DNA from: Bacillota bacterium
GTDB lineage: Bacteria > Planctomycetota > UBA8108 > UBA1146
Length of the DNA stretch: 64,000 bases
Direction of reading: 5' to 3'
Assembly (NCBI GenBank): GCA_003973385.1
Contig: QNYK01000106.1
Span: 20,753-84,752, forward strand
A model generated the notes under the pieces. That model was not told the origin of the DNA and ran no database searches. It saw only the letters and a program-made list of their open reading frames with translations. The first letter of the stretch is position 1. Each line of letters opens with the position of its first letter. Positions 30,158-39,635 of this stretch are shown piece by piece. A program made the position numbers and the translations under genes.

Positions 30158-30649
30158 TCAGCCGCCAAGTCCTCCTCGAAACCGAGTCGCTCTACTCAAT
30201 AACGCCCACAGTGATAGCGCCAGCAGCCCGCAGTTACTGGCCAACTTCGGGCAGATGCGAACCTTGCCGCTGCCGCAGCCACAGTCGGCCACCACGTCAC
30301 AGAGACTCTCGAAGGCGACTTCCGTGCCGACCAGAGACAGTCCCAGGTTCAGAATCAAGGGAGTGAACACGGCCAGCATCACCGTGGTGAGCAGCGCCGC
30401 ACTGCGTAATTGTATCCCGCTCAGCAATGCCGCAGCGCACATGACTTCGACCCATGGCAATACCACGGCGAGGCTGTTGATGACCCAGGAGGGATGCAGC
30501 GGCAGAACATCGTATCCCTTGAGACTCTTCAGGAATGGGATCGGATCGCCGATCTTTTCAGCTCCATAGTACAGAAATGTGAACCCGACGATGATCCTCG
30601 CCAGCAAGAGCGGGACTCCGGTCGCGTCCAGCTTACGAACCAACTCCAT
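30158..30649 (-). CDS. DoxX/MauE-like membrane protein
   Basis: LLLARIIVGFTFLYYGAEKIGDPIPFLKSLKGYDVLP..., four hydrophobic segments. Confidence 0.7.
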   Translation of the reverse strand: MELVRKLDATGVPLLLARIIVGFTFLYYGAEKIGDPIPFLKSLKGYDVLPLHPSWVINSLAVVLPWVEVMCAAALLSGIQLRSAALLTTVMLAVFTPLILNLGLSLVGTEVAFESLCDVVADCGCGSGKVRICPKLASNCGLLALSLWALLSRATRFRGGLGG

Positions 30650-31299
30650 CAGCGCCGCTCCGATCCGGAGACGACCGGCATCTCGTTGTCGACCCACTCG
30701 TTGAGCCCGCCCTCGAAGACATAGATGTTCTCGGTCGGAATGCCGTAGAGGGATGAGAGGTCTGCGGCCAGATGAAGGCTATCCTCGCAATCGCCACCAT
30801 TGCAGTAGACGATGACGAAGAAGGCCATTTCCAGCTCTGGACGCAAATCATCGATCAACTGCTCAGATTCGTAATGGTAGAGCCATACCGCTCCAGGAAT
30901 GTGTCGCTCCTCGTACAGATCCCGTTCGCGCGCATCGACGAACAGGTAGATCGATTCTCCGGTGGCCTCGAACTCATCCTCGCCGCTGTAGAAGTTATCT
31001 CTCGCCTCCTCGAAACTGAGGCGCTGGATTCCATCGTCGGGCTCAACCATCGGGGGATCACCAGAATCGGGTTCGGTGCCGTTGCCGCTGACCTCCGACT
31101 CCGACCCATTATCGGTCTCGACTGCTGGATTCTCGTTGAAATAGTCACGACCGAGATGGATCGAATGAGACGGTCTGAGGGAGTTGGTGGTAAATGCCAA
31201 CACCGTGGCGAGGACAAGGATGGTCGCTGCCCCGCACCAGAGACTCCCGCTGCATCGGGAAGCTCCCTCGGGTGTCACCTGAGGAGTATCATCAGCCAT
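30649..31299 (-). CDS. membrane-anchored rhodanese-like domain protein
   Basis: YLFVDARERDLYEERHIPGAVWLYHYES...FFVIVYCNGGDCEDSLHLAADL. Confidence 0.8.
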   Translation of the reverse strand: MADDTPQVTPEGASRCSGSLWCGAATILVLATVLAFTTNSLRPSHSIHLGRDYFNENPAVETDNGSESEVSGNGTEPDSGDPPMVEPDDGIQRLSFEEARDNFYSGEDEFEATGESIYLFVDARERDLYEERHIPGAVWLYHYESEQLIDDLRPELEMAFFVIVYCNGGDCEDSLHLAADLSSLYGIPTENIYVFEGGLNEWVDNEMPVVSGSERR

Positions 31300-31437
31300 C
31301 AATGAGATCCTCCGAATACAGTCCGTGTCATGAAGAGGCACACACCGATGCCACGAACCGCCGGACCCATCGGGTGCCGGAGGAGTGTATCACCCCGAGG
31401 TGAAGATTCGGAACATCTTGAACGACACCTGGCCAGG

Positions 31438-31899
31438 TCAGGCAGATTCCTTCTGGGTCATCAGCCAGCGCCCTGAATCATCCTGGGAAAATTCATCGTG
31501 CCGACGGAGATGCTGGAAGATGGCCAGATACAGATTCTTGGTCGCTTCTTCCGGATGCTTCCGGGCGATTTCATCCCGCACCTCTGCGGGGGTCATCGGC
31601 TCGATCGCTTCCCTGAGCACATCTTCGACCTGTGAGCGGATCCAGCCACGCGGGCGACGACCCGAGGGGGTCAGGCGACGAAGCGACCCACCGGCGGTGG
31701 CCAGGTATCCCCGAACCTCGGGGAACTGCCCGAGAAACTCCCGGATCTGCTCCTCGACACGATCGATCTCCTCCTTGAGGCGCTGGCGCTTGCTCTCAAG
31801 GCGATTCAACTTGCCGCTATTTTCCTTGAGGGTGACCAGTTGCCGTAATGCTTCGACATCCAGCCTACCGAGATTGTCCATCTCTTGCTCCATACTCAT
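31438..31899 (-). CDS. coiled-coil protein with winged-helix-like C-terminal region
   Basis: SKRQRLKEEIDRVEEQIREFL coiled coil; VEDVLREAIEPMTPAEVRDEIARKHPEEATKNLYLAIFQHLRRHDEF. Confidence 0.6.
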   Translation of the reverse strand: MSMEQEMDNLGRLDVEALRQLVTLKENSGKLNRLESKRQRLKEEIDRVEEQIREFLGQFPEVRGYLATAGGSLRRLTPSGRRPRGWIRSQVEDVLREAIEPMTPAEVRDEIARKHPEEATKNLYLAIFQHLRRHDEFSQDDSGRWLMTQKESA

Positions 31900-32189
31900 C
31901 CGATATAACCCTTCCCAGATGGTCCGACTTCCAGAGAAATCGGGCGTTGTGGCAGCACCCTGGGGTGCCTGCTCCCGCCACATTGCACACTAGAGGTCCT
32001 CACAACCTCAAAACACCGCTGGAGAGTTCCAGCATCCACTTGAATACACTAAGTGGCACAATAATTTACATTTGCGACTCCCCCCTTGACGAACTCCTCA
32101 GATGAGAGGAGATTGAGAGTCACGAATGACCAATACTTTCACATGTCAACTCACAAAACAAGTAGCATTGTCGGAAATACACCGAAGTC

Positions 32190-33182
32190 ATGTTGTTAGT
32201 TATACATAAATTCTCCTGTGTGAGCCTCATCTCGGCACTGTTGCTGTGTGCCGGGTGTGCCATACAGCCGGGGATCCTGGCCCCCAGAAGCGGCGATGAG
32301 ATCGTCATTGCCGGTCAATTGGTCCACACAGGCGTGCCTGTGCGCCTGTGGATCGATCCTGGCGGATTTGACGGCTACCGGGCCCATCGCCACGATCTGC
32401 CGCAGCAACAGGCCCCCCGCGACAAGCCCGATCAGGTGCTGCGTTTCGGCTCGATGCGGCGGGGACTTCCCGAGGGGCTGGCTGGCCGCATACACACCTC
32501 TGGCTGGACACTTCCTGATGTCGCCGAGGTGATTGACACCATCGTTCTTCATTACGATGCGTGCGGTTCGTCAAGTCGGTGTTTTCACATCCTCCATGAC
32601 ATCCGGGGACTTTCCTGTCATTTTCTGCTCGATGTGGATGGCACCATTTACCAGACCCTCGATGTCAAGGAACGGGCGTGGCACGCCGGAGTCGCCAACG
32701 ATCGTTCGATCGGCATCGAGATCGCCCATTTTGGTGCTGCGTCGACCCCGGAGGGTGCGGATCGATACTACACGGTCGAGGCCGACCTGGCTCGCCTCGA
32801 CCCTGCTGCTGTCGAGGGGACATCCGCCGAGGGGACTGCGGGAATCCCAGCTCGAGATCCCCTCTTCAGCGGCGAGATCCATGGCCAGCAGCTGTACCAG
32901 AGAGATTTCACCGAAGCGCAGTACCAGGCTCTGGAATCGCTCCTGATCACCCTTTGCCGCACGCTCCAGGGCATCGAACCAGCGGTTCCACGGCGCCTGG
33001 ATGGAAGCGTTCATGATCGCCTCAGACTCGAAACCGAGGGTCAACCTGTCGCCGGAATCGTCGGGCACTGGCATGTCGGGACCCACAAGGTCGATCCGGG
33101 CCCCGCGTTCGACTGGGATCGAGTGGAAAGCGCCCTGCACGAGGCGGGATTGAGGCCTTCGCCTGCCGGTGTTCCCGACTAG
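32190..33182 (+). CDS. N-acetylmuramoyl-L-alanine amidase (AmpD-like), lipoprotein
   Basis: LISALLLCAGC lipobox; DTIVLHYDACGSSSRCFHILHDIRGLSCHFLLDVDGTIYQTLDVKERAWHAGVANDRSIGIEI. Confidence 0.85.
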   Translation: MLLVIHKFSCVSLISALLLCAGCAIQPGILAPRSGDEIVIAGQLVHTGVPVRLWIDPGGFDGYRAHRHDLPQQQAPRDKPDQVLRFGSMRRGLPEGLAGRIHTSGWTLPDVAEVIDTIVLHYDACGSSSRCFHILHDIRGLSCHFLLDVDGTIYQTLDVKERAWHAGVANDRSIGIEIAHFGAASTPEGADRYYTVEADLARLDPAAVEGTSAEGTAGIPARDPLFSGEIHGQQLYQRDFTEAQYQALESLLITLCRTLQGIEPAVPRRLDGSVHDRLRLETEGQPVAGIVGHWHVGTHKVDPGPAFDWDRVESALHEAGLRPSPAGVPD

Positions 33183-34000
33183 GCGCCAGAGCGCTGACGT
33201 AACGCCTCGAACAGTACGATGGCGGTCGCGGTCGCAACATTGAGAGAATCAGTTCGCCCCGCCATCGGAATCCTGAGTTGATCATCGGTCCTCTCCAACC
33301 AGCGTTCATCGAGTCCATACTGCTCACTGCCCATCACCAGCGCCAACGGACCGGTGAGATCCGAGTCGGTGTATGCGGTCGCCGCAGCGGGTGAGGTGGC
33401 CAGCAGGCGAACCCCTTGCTGATCGAACCAATCGAAGGCCTCATCGCTGGTGGCTTCGGCGACAAGCACCGTGAACATCGTCCCGACGCTGGCCCTCACC
33501 ACGTTGGGATTGAAGAGATCGGTACAGCGATCGACCACCACGACTCCGTCCACTGCTGCTGCATCGGCAGTGCGAAGAAGAGTCCCCAGGTTGCCCGGTT
33601 TCTCGATCGATTGGGCGACCAGAAATAGCGGTGCTTTCGTCTCGTCTTGTGGTCGGAGCCGATCCAGCGTCCAGTCTGGACGGGGAGCCAGAGCCAGCAA
33701 CCCATCGGGCCGATCACGATAGGAGAGTTTGCGAAATACATCGGCAGTGACCGGCTGGATCAAGGCGTTGCAGCGACTTGCCGCCGCTTCTAGCAGGGCC
33801 GATTCATGACTTTCCTGGTAGAACTGAGCACAGGTATAAACTTCCGTGAGGGGCTGCAGTGCTTCGATCGCCCGGGTCAGTTCACGAAAACCCTCGATGA
33901 GAAACTTGCCTTCACGATCACGGTCGCGGCGATCCCTCAACTTCACCACTTGCTTCACTCGTGGATTCTGCAGACTCGTGATCGGTTCCACATCACTCAT
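33179..34000 (-). CDS. TrmH/SpoU family RNA 2'-O-methyltransferase
   Basis: ITSLQNPRVKQVVKLRDRRDRDREGKFLIEGFRELTRAI; EKPGNLGTLLRTADAA; LALVMGSEQYGL. Confidence 0.9.
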   Translation of the reverse strand: MSDVEPITSLQNPRVKQVVKLRDRRDRDREGKFLIEGFRELTRAIEALQPLTEVYTCAQFYQESHESALLEAAASRCNALIQPVTADVFRKLSYRDRPDGLLALAPRPDWTLDRLRPQDETKAPLFLVAQSIEKPGNLGTLLRTADAAAVDGVVVVDRCTDLFNPNVVRASVGTMFTVLVAEATSDEAFDWFDQQGVRLLATSPAAATAYTDSDLTGPLALVMGSEQYGLDERWLERTDDQLRIPMAGRTDSLNVATATAIVLFEALRQRSGA

Positions 34001-34004
34001 CGAT

Positions 34005-34841
34005 CTACCTCTTGCTCCAGCGCGCCCAGGCACCTGAAGAGAGTATCCGACCATCCGCCGCTTCCAGTTGCATCTCGCCCTTCTTGCAGCGGAATCCGCA
34101 TCGATCCTCGACCAACCTGGAGAGAACATCGGGCGAATACCCGGCTGAATGGGCAGAAAGCAGCAGGAAGCGAGCATCGGCGGCGAACAGCTCCCGGCAC
34201 AGATCGAGCATGCTGATCACATCCCGATCGATATCCCAGATCTGGCGTCGTGGCCCCCTGCCAAAAGAGGGTGGGTCGAGGATGATGCCCTGGTATTTAT
34301 TTTCGCGACGCACTTCACGCTTGAGGAAATCCATCGCGTCATCGGTAATCCAGCGCACCGGTGCATCCTCCAGCCCCGATGCGGCGGCATTTTCACGAGC
34401 GCATCGGACACTGCTGCGAGAGGCATCCAGATGACAGACCCTCGCTCCAGCCGATGCGGCTGCGAGGGTGCTTCCACCTGTGTATGCAAAAAGGTTCAAC
34501 ACCTCGATGGGATCTCCTGCAACCTGATCACTGACCCAGCGCCAGTTCTCTTGCTGCTCCGGAAAGATACCTATGTGACCGTGGTCATTGGCACGCAACT
34601 GCCACTGGAGACCGGCATGCTGGCCGTACCACGGTTCCGGAGGTGGCGTATTCCATGACCACTTGCCCTTACCCCCGGCATCGCGATCAAATCTACCGTC
34701 GACCTGCTTCCAACGTCTCTCATCGGAGCAGCGTCCCGAAGCCGCGGCTTCGGGTCGGATGATCTTCAGTCCGCCGATCGATTCCAGCTTCTTCTGACCG
34801 CCAAAATCGATCAACTGGTAGTCTGATGATTCGATGTTCAT
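34005..34841 (-). CDS. class I SAM-dependent (RlmI-like) RNA methyltransferase
   Basis: VLNLFAYTGGSTLAAASAGARVCHLDASRSSVRCARENAAASGLEDAPVRWITDDAMDFLKRE...GIILDPPSFGRG. Confidence 0.85.
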   Translation of the reverse strand: MNIESSDYQLIDFGGQKKLESIGGLKIIRPEAAASGRCSDERRWKQVDGRFDRDAGGKGKWSWNTPPPEPWYGQHAGLQWQLRANDHGHIGIFPEQQENWRWVSDQVAGDPIEVLNLFAYTGGSTLAAASAGARVCHLDASRSSVRCARENAAASGLEDAPVRWITDDAMDFLKREVRRENKYQGIILDPPSFGRGPRRQIWDIDRDVISMLDLCRELFAADARFLLLSAHSAGYSPDVLSRLVEDRCGFRCKKGEMQLEAADGRILSSGAWARWSKR

Positions 34842-34898
34842 GATGACAGCAGTATACGCTGCACGGCTCCCGGATGGGGCGATCCCGAGCACTATCGA

Positions 34899-35588
34899 TC
34901 AGGATTCCTCGCTTCGTCCTTCCAGATTCCGGCTTCGTACCTGCTCCAGGGCCTTTCTTTGCAGATCGGGGACCTGGCAATCCGCTGCAGGATATCCGAT
35001 GGGAAAGATCAGGTAGGGCCGTTCATTGGCTGGGCGCTGGAGGATCGCCCTGAGGAACCCCATCGGGGACGGGGTATGAGTCAGGGTTGCCAGGCCGACA
35101 AGGTGCAGAGCCGCGATGAACATCCCTGCGGCGATTCCGACCGATTCGGAGACATAGTAGTTTCGTGACCGGGTCCCATCCGCAGCAACCTGATGCGTCT
35201 CTGCGAACAGAATCACCAGGTAGGGCGCATCGATCAGGAACGGTTTCACTGCATCGGTACCCAGCGGCCGCAGCGCATCGAGCCACTCCTCTGGCATCCG
35301 TGACTCGTATGATCTCTGCTCCTCCTTCTCCGCAGCATCACGGATCTGTTTTTTCAGTTGCGGATCATCGACGACGACAAAATGCCACGGCTGCCGGTGC
35401 GCCCCACTCGGTGCGGTCGAGGCGATCTCGATGGCCCGATCGATCAGTTCCTCAGCGACAGGATCACTGGAAAAGGAACGAACCGACCGACGACTGCCGA
35501 GTTGCTGGAGCAACTCATCGGCGCGAAGGCGCATCAAATCTTGTTCCTGACGCTCGAACTGGAGCGGAATCGGTCTGTACTCGGACAT
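34899..35588 (-). CDS. nitroreductase family protein
   Basis: RRSVRSFSSDPVAEELIDRAIEIASTAPSGAHRQPWHFVVVDD; HTPSPMGFLRAILQRPANERPYLIFPIGYPA. Confidence 0.85.
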   Translation of the reverse strand: MSEYRPIPLQFERQEQDLMRLRADELLQQLGSRRSVRSFSSDPVAEELIDRAIEIASTAPSGAHRQPWHFVVVDDPQLKKQIRDAAEKEEQRSYESRMPEEWLDALRPLGTDAVKPFLIDAPYLVILFAETHQVAADGTRSRNYYVSESVGIAAGMFIAALHLVGLATLTHTPSPMGFLRAILQRPANERPYLIFPIGYPAADCQVPDLQRKALEQVRSRNLEGRSEES

Positions 35589-35736
35589 CTGCGATACCCC
35601 CGGAAAATGGCTACTGACAGGGAATGATCCTATTTTGCCCGACACACTGCAACAACGACCACCCACTGCCAGACTCGGTTCTTGCTCCACTCCAGGTCAT
35701 GAATCAGAATCAGGCTCCCCTTGAAAGGTGGTTGTG

Positions 35737-36819
35737 ATGAAGATCTTGCTGGTGGCAATCCTCGGCTTGTCCCTGTGCGGAGCCGTTCAGGCAGCCGATG
35801 AGCCGGTCCTCTCCATCGGGGACGCCCTTCCCGCCATGGAGATCTCGCACTTCCTCCAGGGTGGAGAGGTGACCACTCTCGACAAGAATCGCATCTATAT
35901 TCTCGAGTTCTGGGCCACCTGGTGAGGTCCCTGCAAAGGTGCCGTGCCGCACCTGGCAGAAATTCAGAAGAAGTACAAGGATCAAGTCACGGTTCTCGCC
36001 ATCAGTGACGAGGATCTCGAGACTGTCACCGGATTCATGGCGAAGGACAGCATCATCGAGGGCAAATCGTGGGCTGAAGCGATGGCCTTCATCGTGGCCA
36101 CCGACCCGGACAAGTCGGTCAAGAACGAGGTCTTCAAGGCTGCAGGAAGGCGAGGCATCCCCAGTAGTTTCATCATCGGTAAAGATGGAATGATCGAGTG
36201 GATCGGTCATCCAAGCCGGATGGATGAACCCCTGGCTGCGGTACTCGATGGAACCTGGGATCGGGCATCCGCTCGCAAGAAGTACGATGATGACCAGGCT
36301 CTTCAGCGCGAGATGAACAAGATTCGAAGTGCGCTTTCCACCGCTGCCCGCGCCAACGACGAGAAAGCAGTGATGGAGATCTTCGATGAAGCGGCGACCC
36401 GATTCCCTGACAATCTCTCGCTCAAGATGCACAAATGGAGTCTGCTGCTGACCCGATTCCACAACTACGACGCAGCCTATGCTGTGGGTCGAGAACTGGT
36501 CGAAAACAACTTCGATGACTCGATGCTGCTCAATACCATCGCCTGGAGCATCGCCGATACCGAAGGACTCGAGGTTCGGGACCTCGATCTGGCGATGAAG
36601 GCGGCCGCACAGGCCAACAATTTGACCGGTTCGGAGGACGCAGCCATCCTCGACACCCTGGCGCGCGTCTATTTCGAGAAGGGCGATCTCGAAAGCGCAC
36701 TGAAGTGGCAGAAACTGGCGGTCAAGTTTGCCGATGCGGGTGCCAATGGCGAGTCGATTCGAGAAGTACTCGAGAAGTACCAGAAGATGGCCGATCGGAG
36801 GAGGAAAGGCACCGTATAA
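35737..36819 (+). CDS. putative exported TlpA/thioredoxin-like selenoprotein; in-frame TGA (35923..35925) read as Sec in FWATW-U-GPC
   Basis: ORFs 35728..35925 and 35944..36819 are in the same frame, separated only by TGA; the translation across it is EFWATW[TGA]GPCKGAVPHLAEIQKKYKDQVTVLAISDEDLE; signal peptide MKILLVAILGLSLCGAVQA; SECIS-like hairpin just downstream. Confidence 0.85.
35931..35959 (+). promoter_or_regulatory. putative bacterial SECIS (selenocysteine insertion) hairpin
   Basis: CTGC-AA-AGGTGC-[CGTGCC]-GCACCT-G-GCAG; apical loop begins 17 nt after the TGA and has G at loop position 2. Confidence 0.7.
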
Positions 36820-36898
36820 CAGAGGGTGCCGCGTGTTCTGAGAAGTTGACAAGTGGCCGGCTAGCCGAGAAACGGCAGTATCCATCACTTGAGATATG

Positions 36899-36926
36899 GG
36901 GTCTCCGATCAGACGGTCGGAGGCCC
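36899..36926 (+). terminator. Rho-independent terminator downstream of the selenoprotein candidate
   Basis: GGGTCTCCGA-TCAGACGG-TCGGAGGCCC (one G-U) followed by TTTTT. Confidence 0.8.
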
Positions 36927-38000
36927 TTTTTGCATCGAGTCTGTCGAGTCAGGGGTCCGTCGTGCATGTCTGGCGAGGGCCGCCGCCACCAGCTGGCGGG
37001 TAAACCCCTCGTGACCCGCTGGATCCAGCGACAGACAGATATCCGCACTCCCCCAGTCCGTCTCAGGATAAAAGATGCCGCAGTTGGCATTGAACTCGAG
37101 CATATGCGGAGTTCCTGCTGTATCGACGCGGATATCACATCGCCCGAAACTGGCCGCCTTCAACCCGACGAAAAAGCGCGCCGATTCGCTCCTGAGTCTC
37201 TGATCCAGTAACGGATCGGATACGGGGAAAGAAGAGAGCCCCTGATAGTCGACCCACTTCAGATCGGAGTGCTTGAAACTCTCGCCTTCCGGGAAGCAGT
37301 ACTGCGCCGGTGTGTAGGTGATGGGATTTTCCGGATCCTGCGGATTTTCTGCCACCAGTACCGTGCATTCTATTCCGTCGATGTATTCCTCGATCAGTGC
37401 CGCACCGTGACGCGACATGATCTTTCTGGCCTGAATTTGCAGTCCTTCGCGCGTCTGAACCCGTGAGCGGCGACTCAGATCTACCGACGCGTAGCTGCTG
37501 TAGTGCTTGACGAACAACGGAAACCTCAGCACTTCTGCCGCACGTTCTACATCCTCCTGGGTTCTGGCCAGTACATGAGCAGGAGTGGCGATCGACAGTT
37601 CATGACAGACTTGCTTCATCTGTTCCCTGGTCGGTTCGTAGCACTCGGAAGTGGCCCCTGTGAAGGGAACACCGTGTCTCTCAAGGGTCTCGATCACCTC
37701 GATCCCTGGAATCGGCTGATCCGCAGCCCCGTCACACAGATTGAAGAACAGATCAAAACCCTGCTCGATCAGTGCTTCCACCTGTACGACGCTTTCATGC
37801 TTACCCACGAGAGTGGCAACATGCCAGTTCGCCTCGGCAAGATACGCCCTTGGATCGCAGGGCCAGTCATCCTCTGGAAAAGGGACCGCGTCGAGATCCT
37901 GTGTGGTCAACAAGCAGATGCGCACGCTTCGGCTCCCTCTGAACTCTGGTGTCGGAAACTGTATCACTGGCGTTTTCTGAACAGTGGCCGCAATCGTCAC
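36909..38000 (-). CDS. D-alanine--D-alanine ligase-like ATP-grasp protein
   Basis: GIEVIETLERHGVPFTGATSECYEPTREQMKQVCHELSIATPAHVLA; FGRCDIRVDTAGTPHMLEFNANCGI. Confidence 0.8.
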   Translation of the reverse strand: MTIAATVQKTPVIQFPTPEFRGSRSVRICLLTTQDLDAVPFPEDDWPCDPRAYLAEANWHVATLVGKHESVVQVEALIEQGFDLFFNLCDGAADQPIPGIEVIETLERHGVPFTGATSECYEPTREQMKQVCHELSIATPAHVLARTQEDVERAAEVLRFPLFVKHYSSYASVDLSRRSRVQTREGLQIQARKIMSRHGAALIEEYIDGIECTVLVAENPQDPENPITYTPAQYCFPEGESFKHSDLKWVDYQGLSSFPVSDPLLDQRLRSESARFFVGLKAASFGRCDIRVDTAGTPHMLEFNANCGIFYPETDWGSADICLSLDPAGHEGFTRQLVAAALARHARRTPDSTDSMQKGPPTV

Positions 38001-38021
38001 GTCAATGCTGCCGTACTGCCT

Positions 38022-39635
38022 TCAAGACTGACCGATGGATGATGTGTTCGACATCCAGTTCTCTGCCGCTCTCATTCCATCGAGTGCGGCAGACAGGATT
38101 CCTCCGGCGAAACCCGCGCCTTCTCCGAGCGGGAAGAGTCGCCCGAGACCACTGCTCTCAAAGGTCTCCGGATGTCGATCGATGCGCACCGGACTGGATG
38201 ACCGCGATTCCGGTGCGGTGATGATGGCATCCGGATGGGCAAACTCGCGGAATCGACCGGCAAGATCCGCCAGTCCGGTTCGGATCGGATCGAGAATCCA
38301 GGGCGGGAAGATCTCCGCAAGATCGGTAGGCGTCAATTTTCTCGGATAACTGCTGTCGGGAAGGTCCTTGGAGATCCTTCCGTGCAGAAAATCCATCAAA
38401 CGAAGAGCGGGTACAGAAAAGTCACCACCTGCAGCATCGAAGGCCGCTTTCTCGATCTTCTGCTGGAACAAGATCCCTGCCAGTGGATCGGTATCGTCAC
38501 CGAAAGTAGCAGGCTCGAGGGTGATGACGAATCCACTGTTGGCCCAGGGACTCTTTCGCTGATAACGGGAAGCTCCGTTGACACACATGTATCCAGCCTG
38601 CTCGGTCGACGGAAGAATTTCACCACCGGGACACATGCAGAAGGAAAATAGATCATCTTTTGATCGCTTGGAGACGAGGCTGTAATCAGCTGGCGGTAAC
38701 TGTGGGTGCCCCGCTGAATCGCCGTATTGCATCTGATCGATGGCTTGTTGTGGATGCTCGACGCGCACACCGATCTGAAACGGTTTCTGGCTCATGGGAA
38801 CCCGATGCTTCGCCAGCATCTGGTATACATCCCGGGCACTGTGACCGGTGGCCAGAAACAGAGCATCGACGTCCCAATCGAATCGCTCGGAGTCTTTCTC
38901 GATGACGATCTTTGAAATCGATCGTCCATCTGCATCTTCATCAATTTTCAGATCGACGAGACGATGCTCGAAATAGAACCGAGCTCCTTGTTCTTCCAGT
39001 GCAACTCGCATCCTCTTGACGATACTCGGCAGCAGATTCGAACCAACATGGGGACGTCCATCGACAAGGATCTCCTCCGGGGCTCCGTGATCGACGAGCA
39101 CCTGGAGGACCTCCGGTACCCGCGGGTCCTGCACACGCGTATACAGTTTCCCATCGGAATAGGTCCCCGCTCCACCTTCTCCAAACAGCAGATGGCACTC
39201 CGGATCGAACTCCCCGCCCTCGATGAATCGGTGCCACCTCTTCGATCGCTCGACCACCTCCGGGCCGCGCTCCAGGATGCGAGGTTTCGCTCCTCCCTGG
39301 ACCAATCGCCAGGCACAGAAGAGTCCCGCCGGACCTGTTCCCACCACAACCGGGCGCCGATCGGACCGATCCTGAGGAACCTCGACCACTTCCGGTTTCC
39401 ACACCCTGGCTCGATTCTGTTTGAGAAGCTTCTCTGCGAGATGTGAGGGCACTTCGATGATGATGGCATGAACCCAGCGAGGTGGACGACCCTTCCGACA
39501 ATCGAGAGAACGACGCTGTACCTCGATGGTAAAGATCTGTGACGGGGGGATTTTCAGTCTCCGACCGGCAAAACGCGCCAGGTCCTCCTCGGTTCGCCCG
39601 AGAGGCAATATGATGTCGTGAACGAGCAGTTTCAT
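38022..39635 (-). CDS. NAD(P)/FAD-dependent dehydrogenase (uncharacterised FAD-dependent dehydrogenase family)
   Basis: RPVVVGTGPAGLFCAWRLVQGGAKPRILERG; LFLATGHSARDVYQML; SFCMCPGGEILPSTEQAGYMCVNGAS. Confidence 0.85.
   Translation of the reverse strand: MKLLVHDIILPLGRTEEDLARFAGRRLKIPPSQIFTIEVQRRSLDCRKGRPPRWVHAIIIEVPSHLAEKLLKQNRARVWKPEVVEVPQDRSDRRPVVVGTGPAGLFCAWRLVQGGAKPRILERGPEVVERSKRWHRFIEGGEFDPECHLLFGEGGAGTYSDGKLYTRVQDPRVPEVLQVLVDHGAPEEILVDGRPHVGSNLLPSIVKRMRVALEEQGARFYFEHRLVDLKIDEDADGRSISKIVIEKDSERFDWDVDALFLATGHSARDVYQMLAKHRVPMSQKPFQIGVRVEHPQQAIDQMQYGDSAGHPQLPPADYSLVSKRSKDDLFSFCMCPGGEILPSTEQAGYMCVNGASRYQRKSPWANSGFVITLEPATFGDDTDPLAGILFQQKIEKAAFDAAGGDFSVPALRLMDFLHGRISKDLPDSSYPRKLTPTDLAEIFPPWILDPIRTGLADLAGRFREFAHPDAIITAPESRSSSPVRIDRHPETFESSGLGRLFPLGEGAGFAGGILSAALDGMRAAENWMSNTSSIGQS

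Noticed and set aside
35923-35925. Simple nonsense mutation/pseudogene explanation for the TGA in the thioredoxin-like gene
   Set aside because: Not excluded, but less likely: the codon is TGA specifically, replaces the catalytic Cys exactly, no other disruption is seen, and a SECIS-like hairpin follows.
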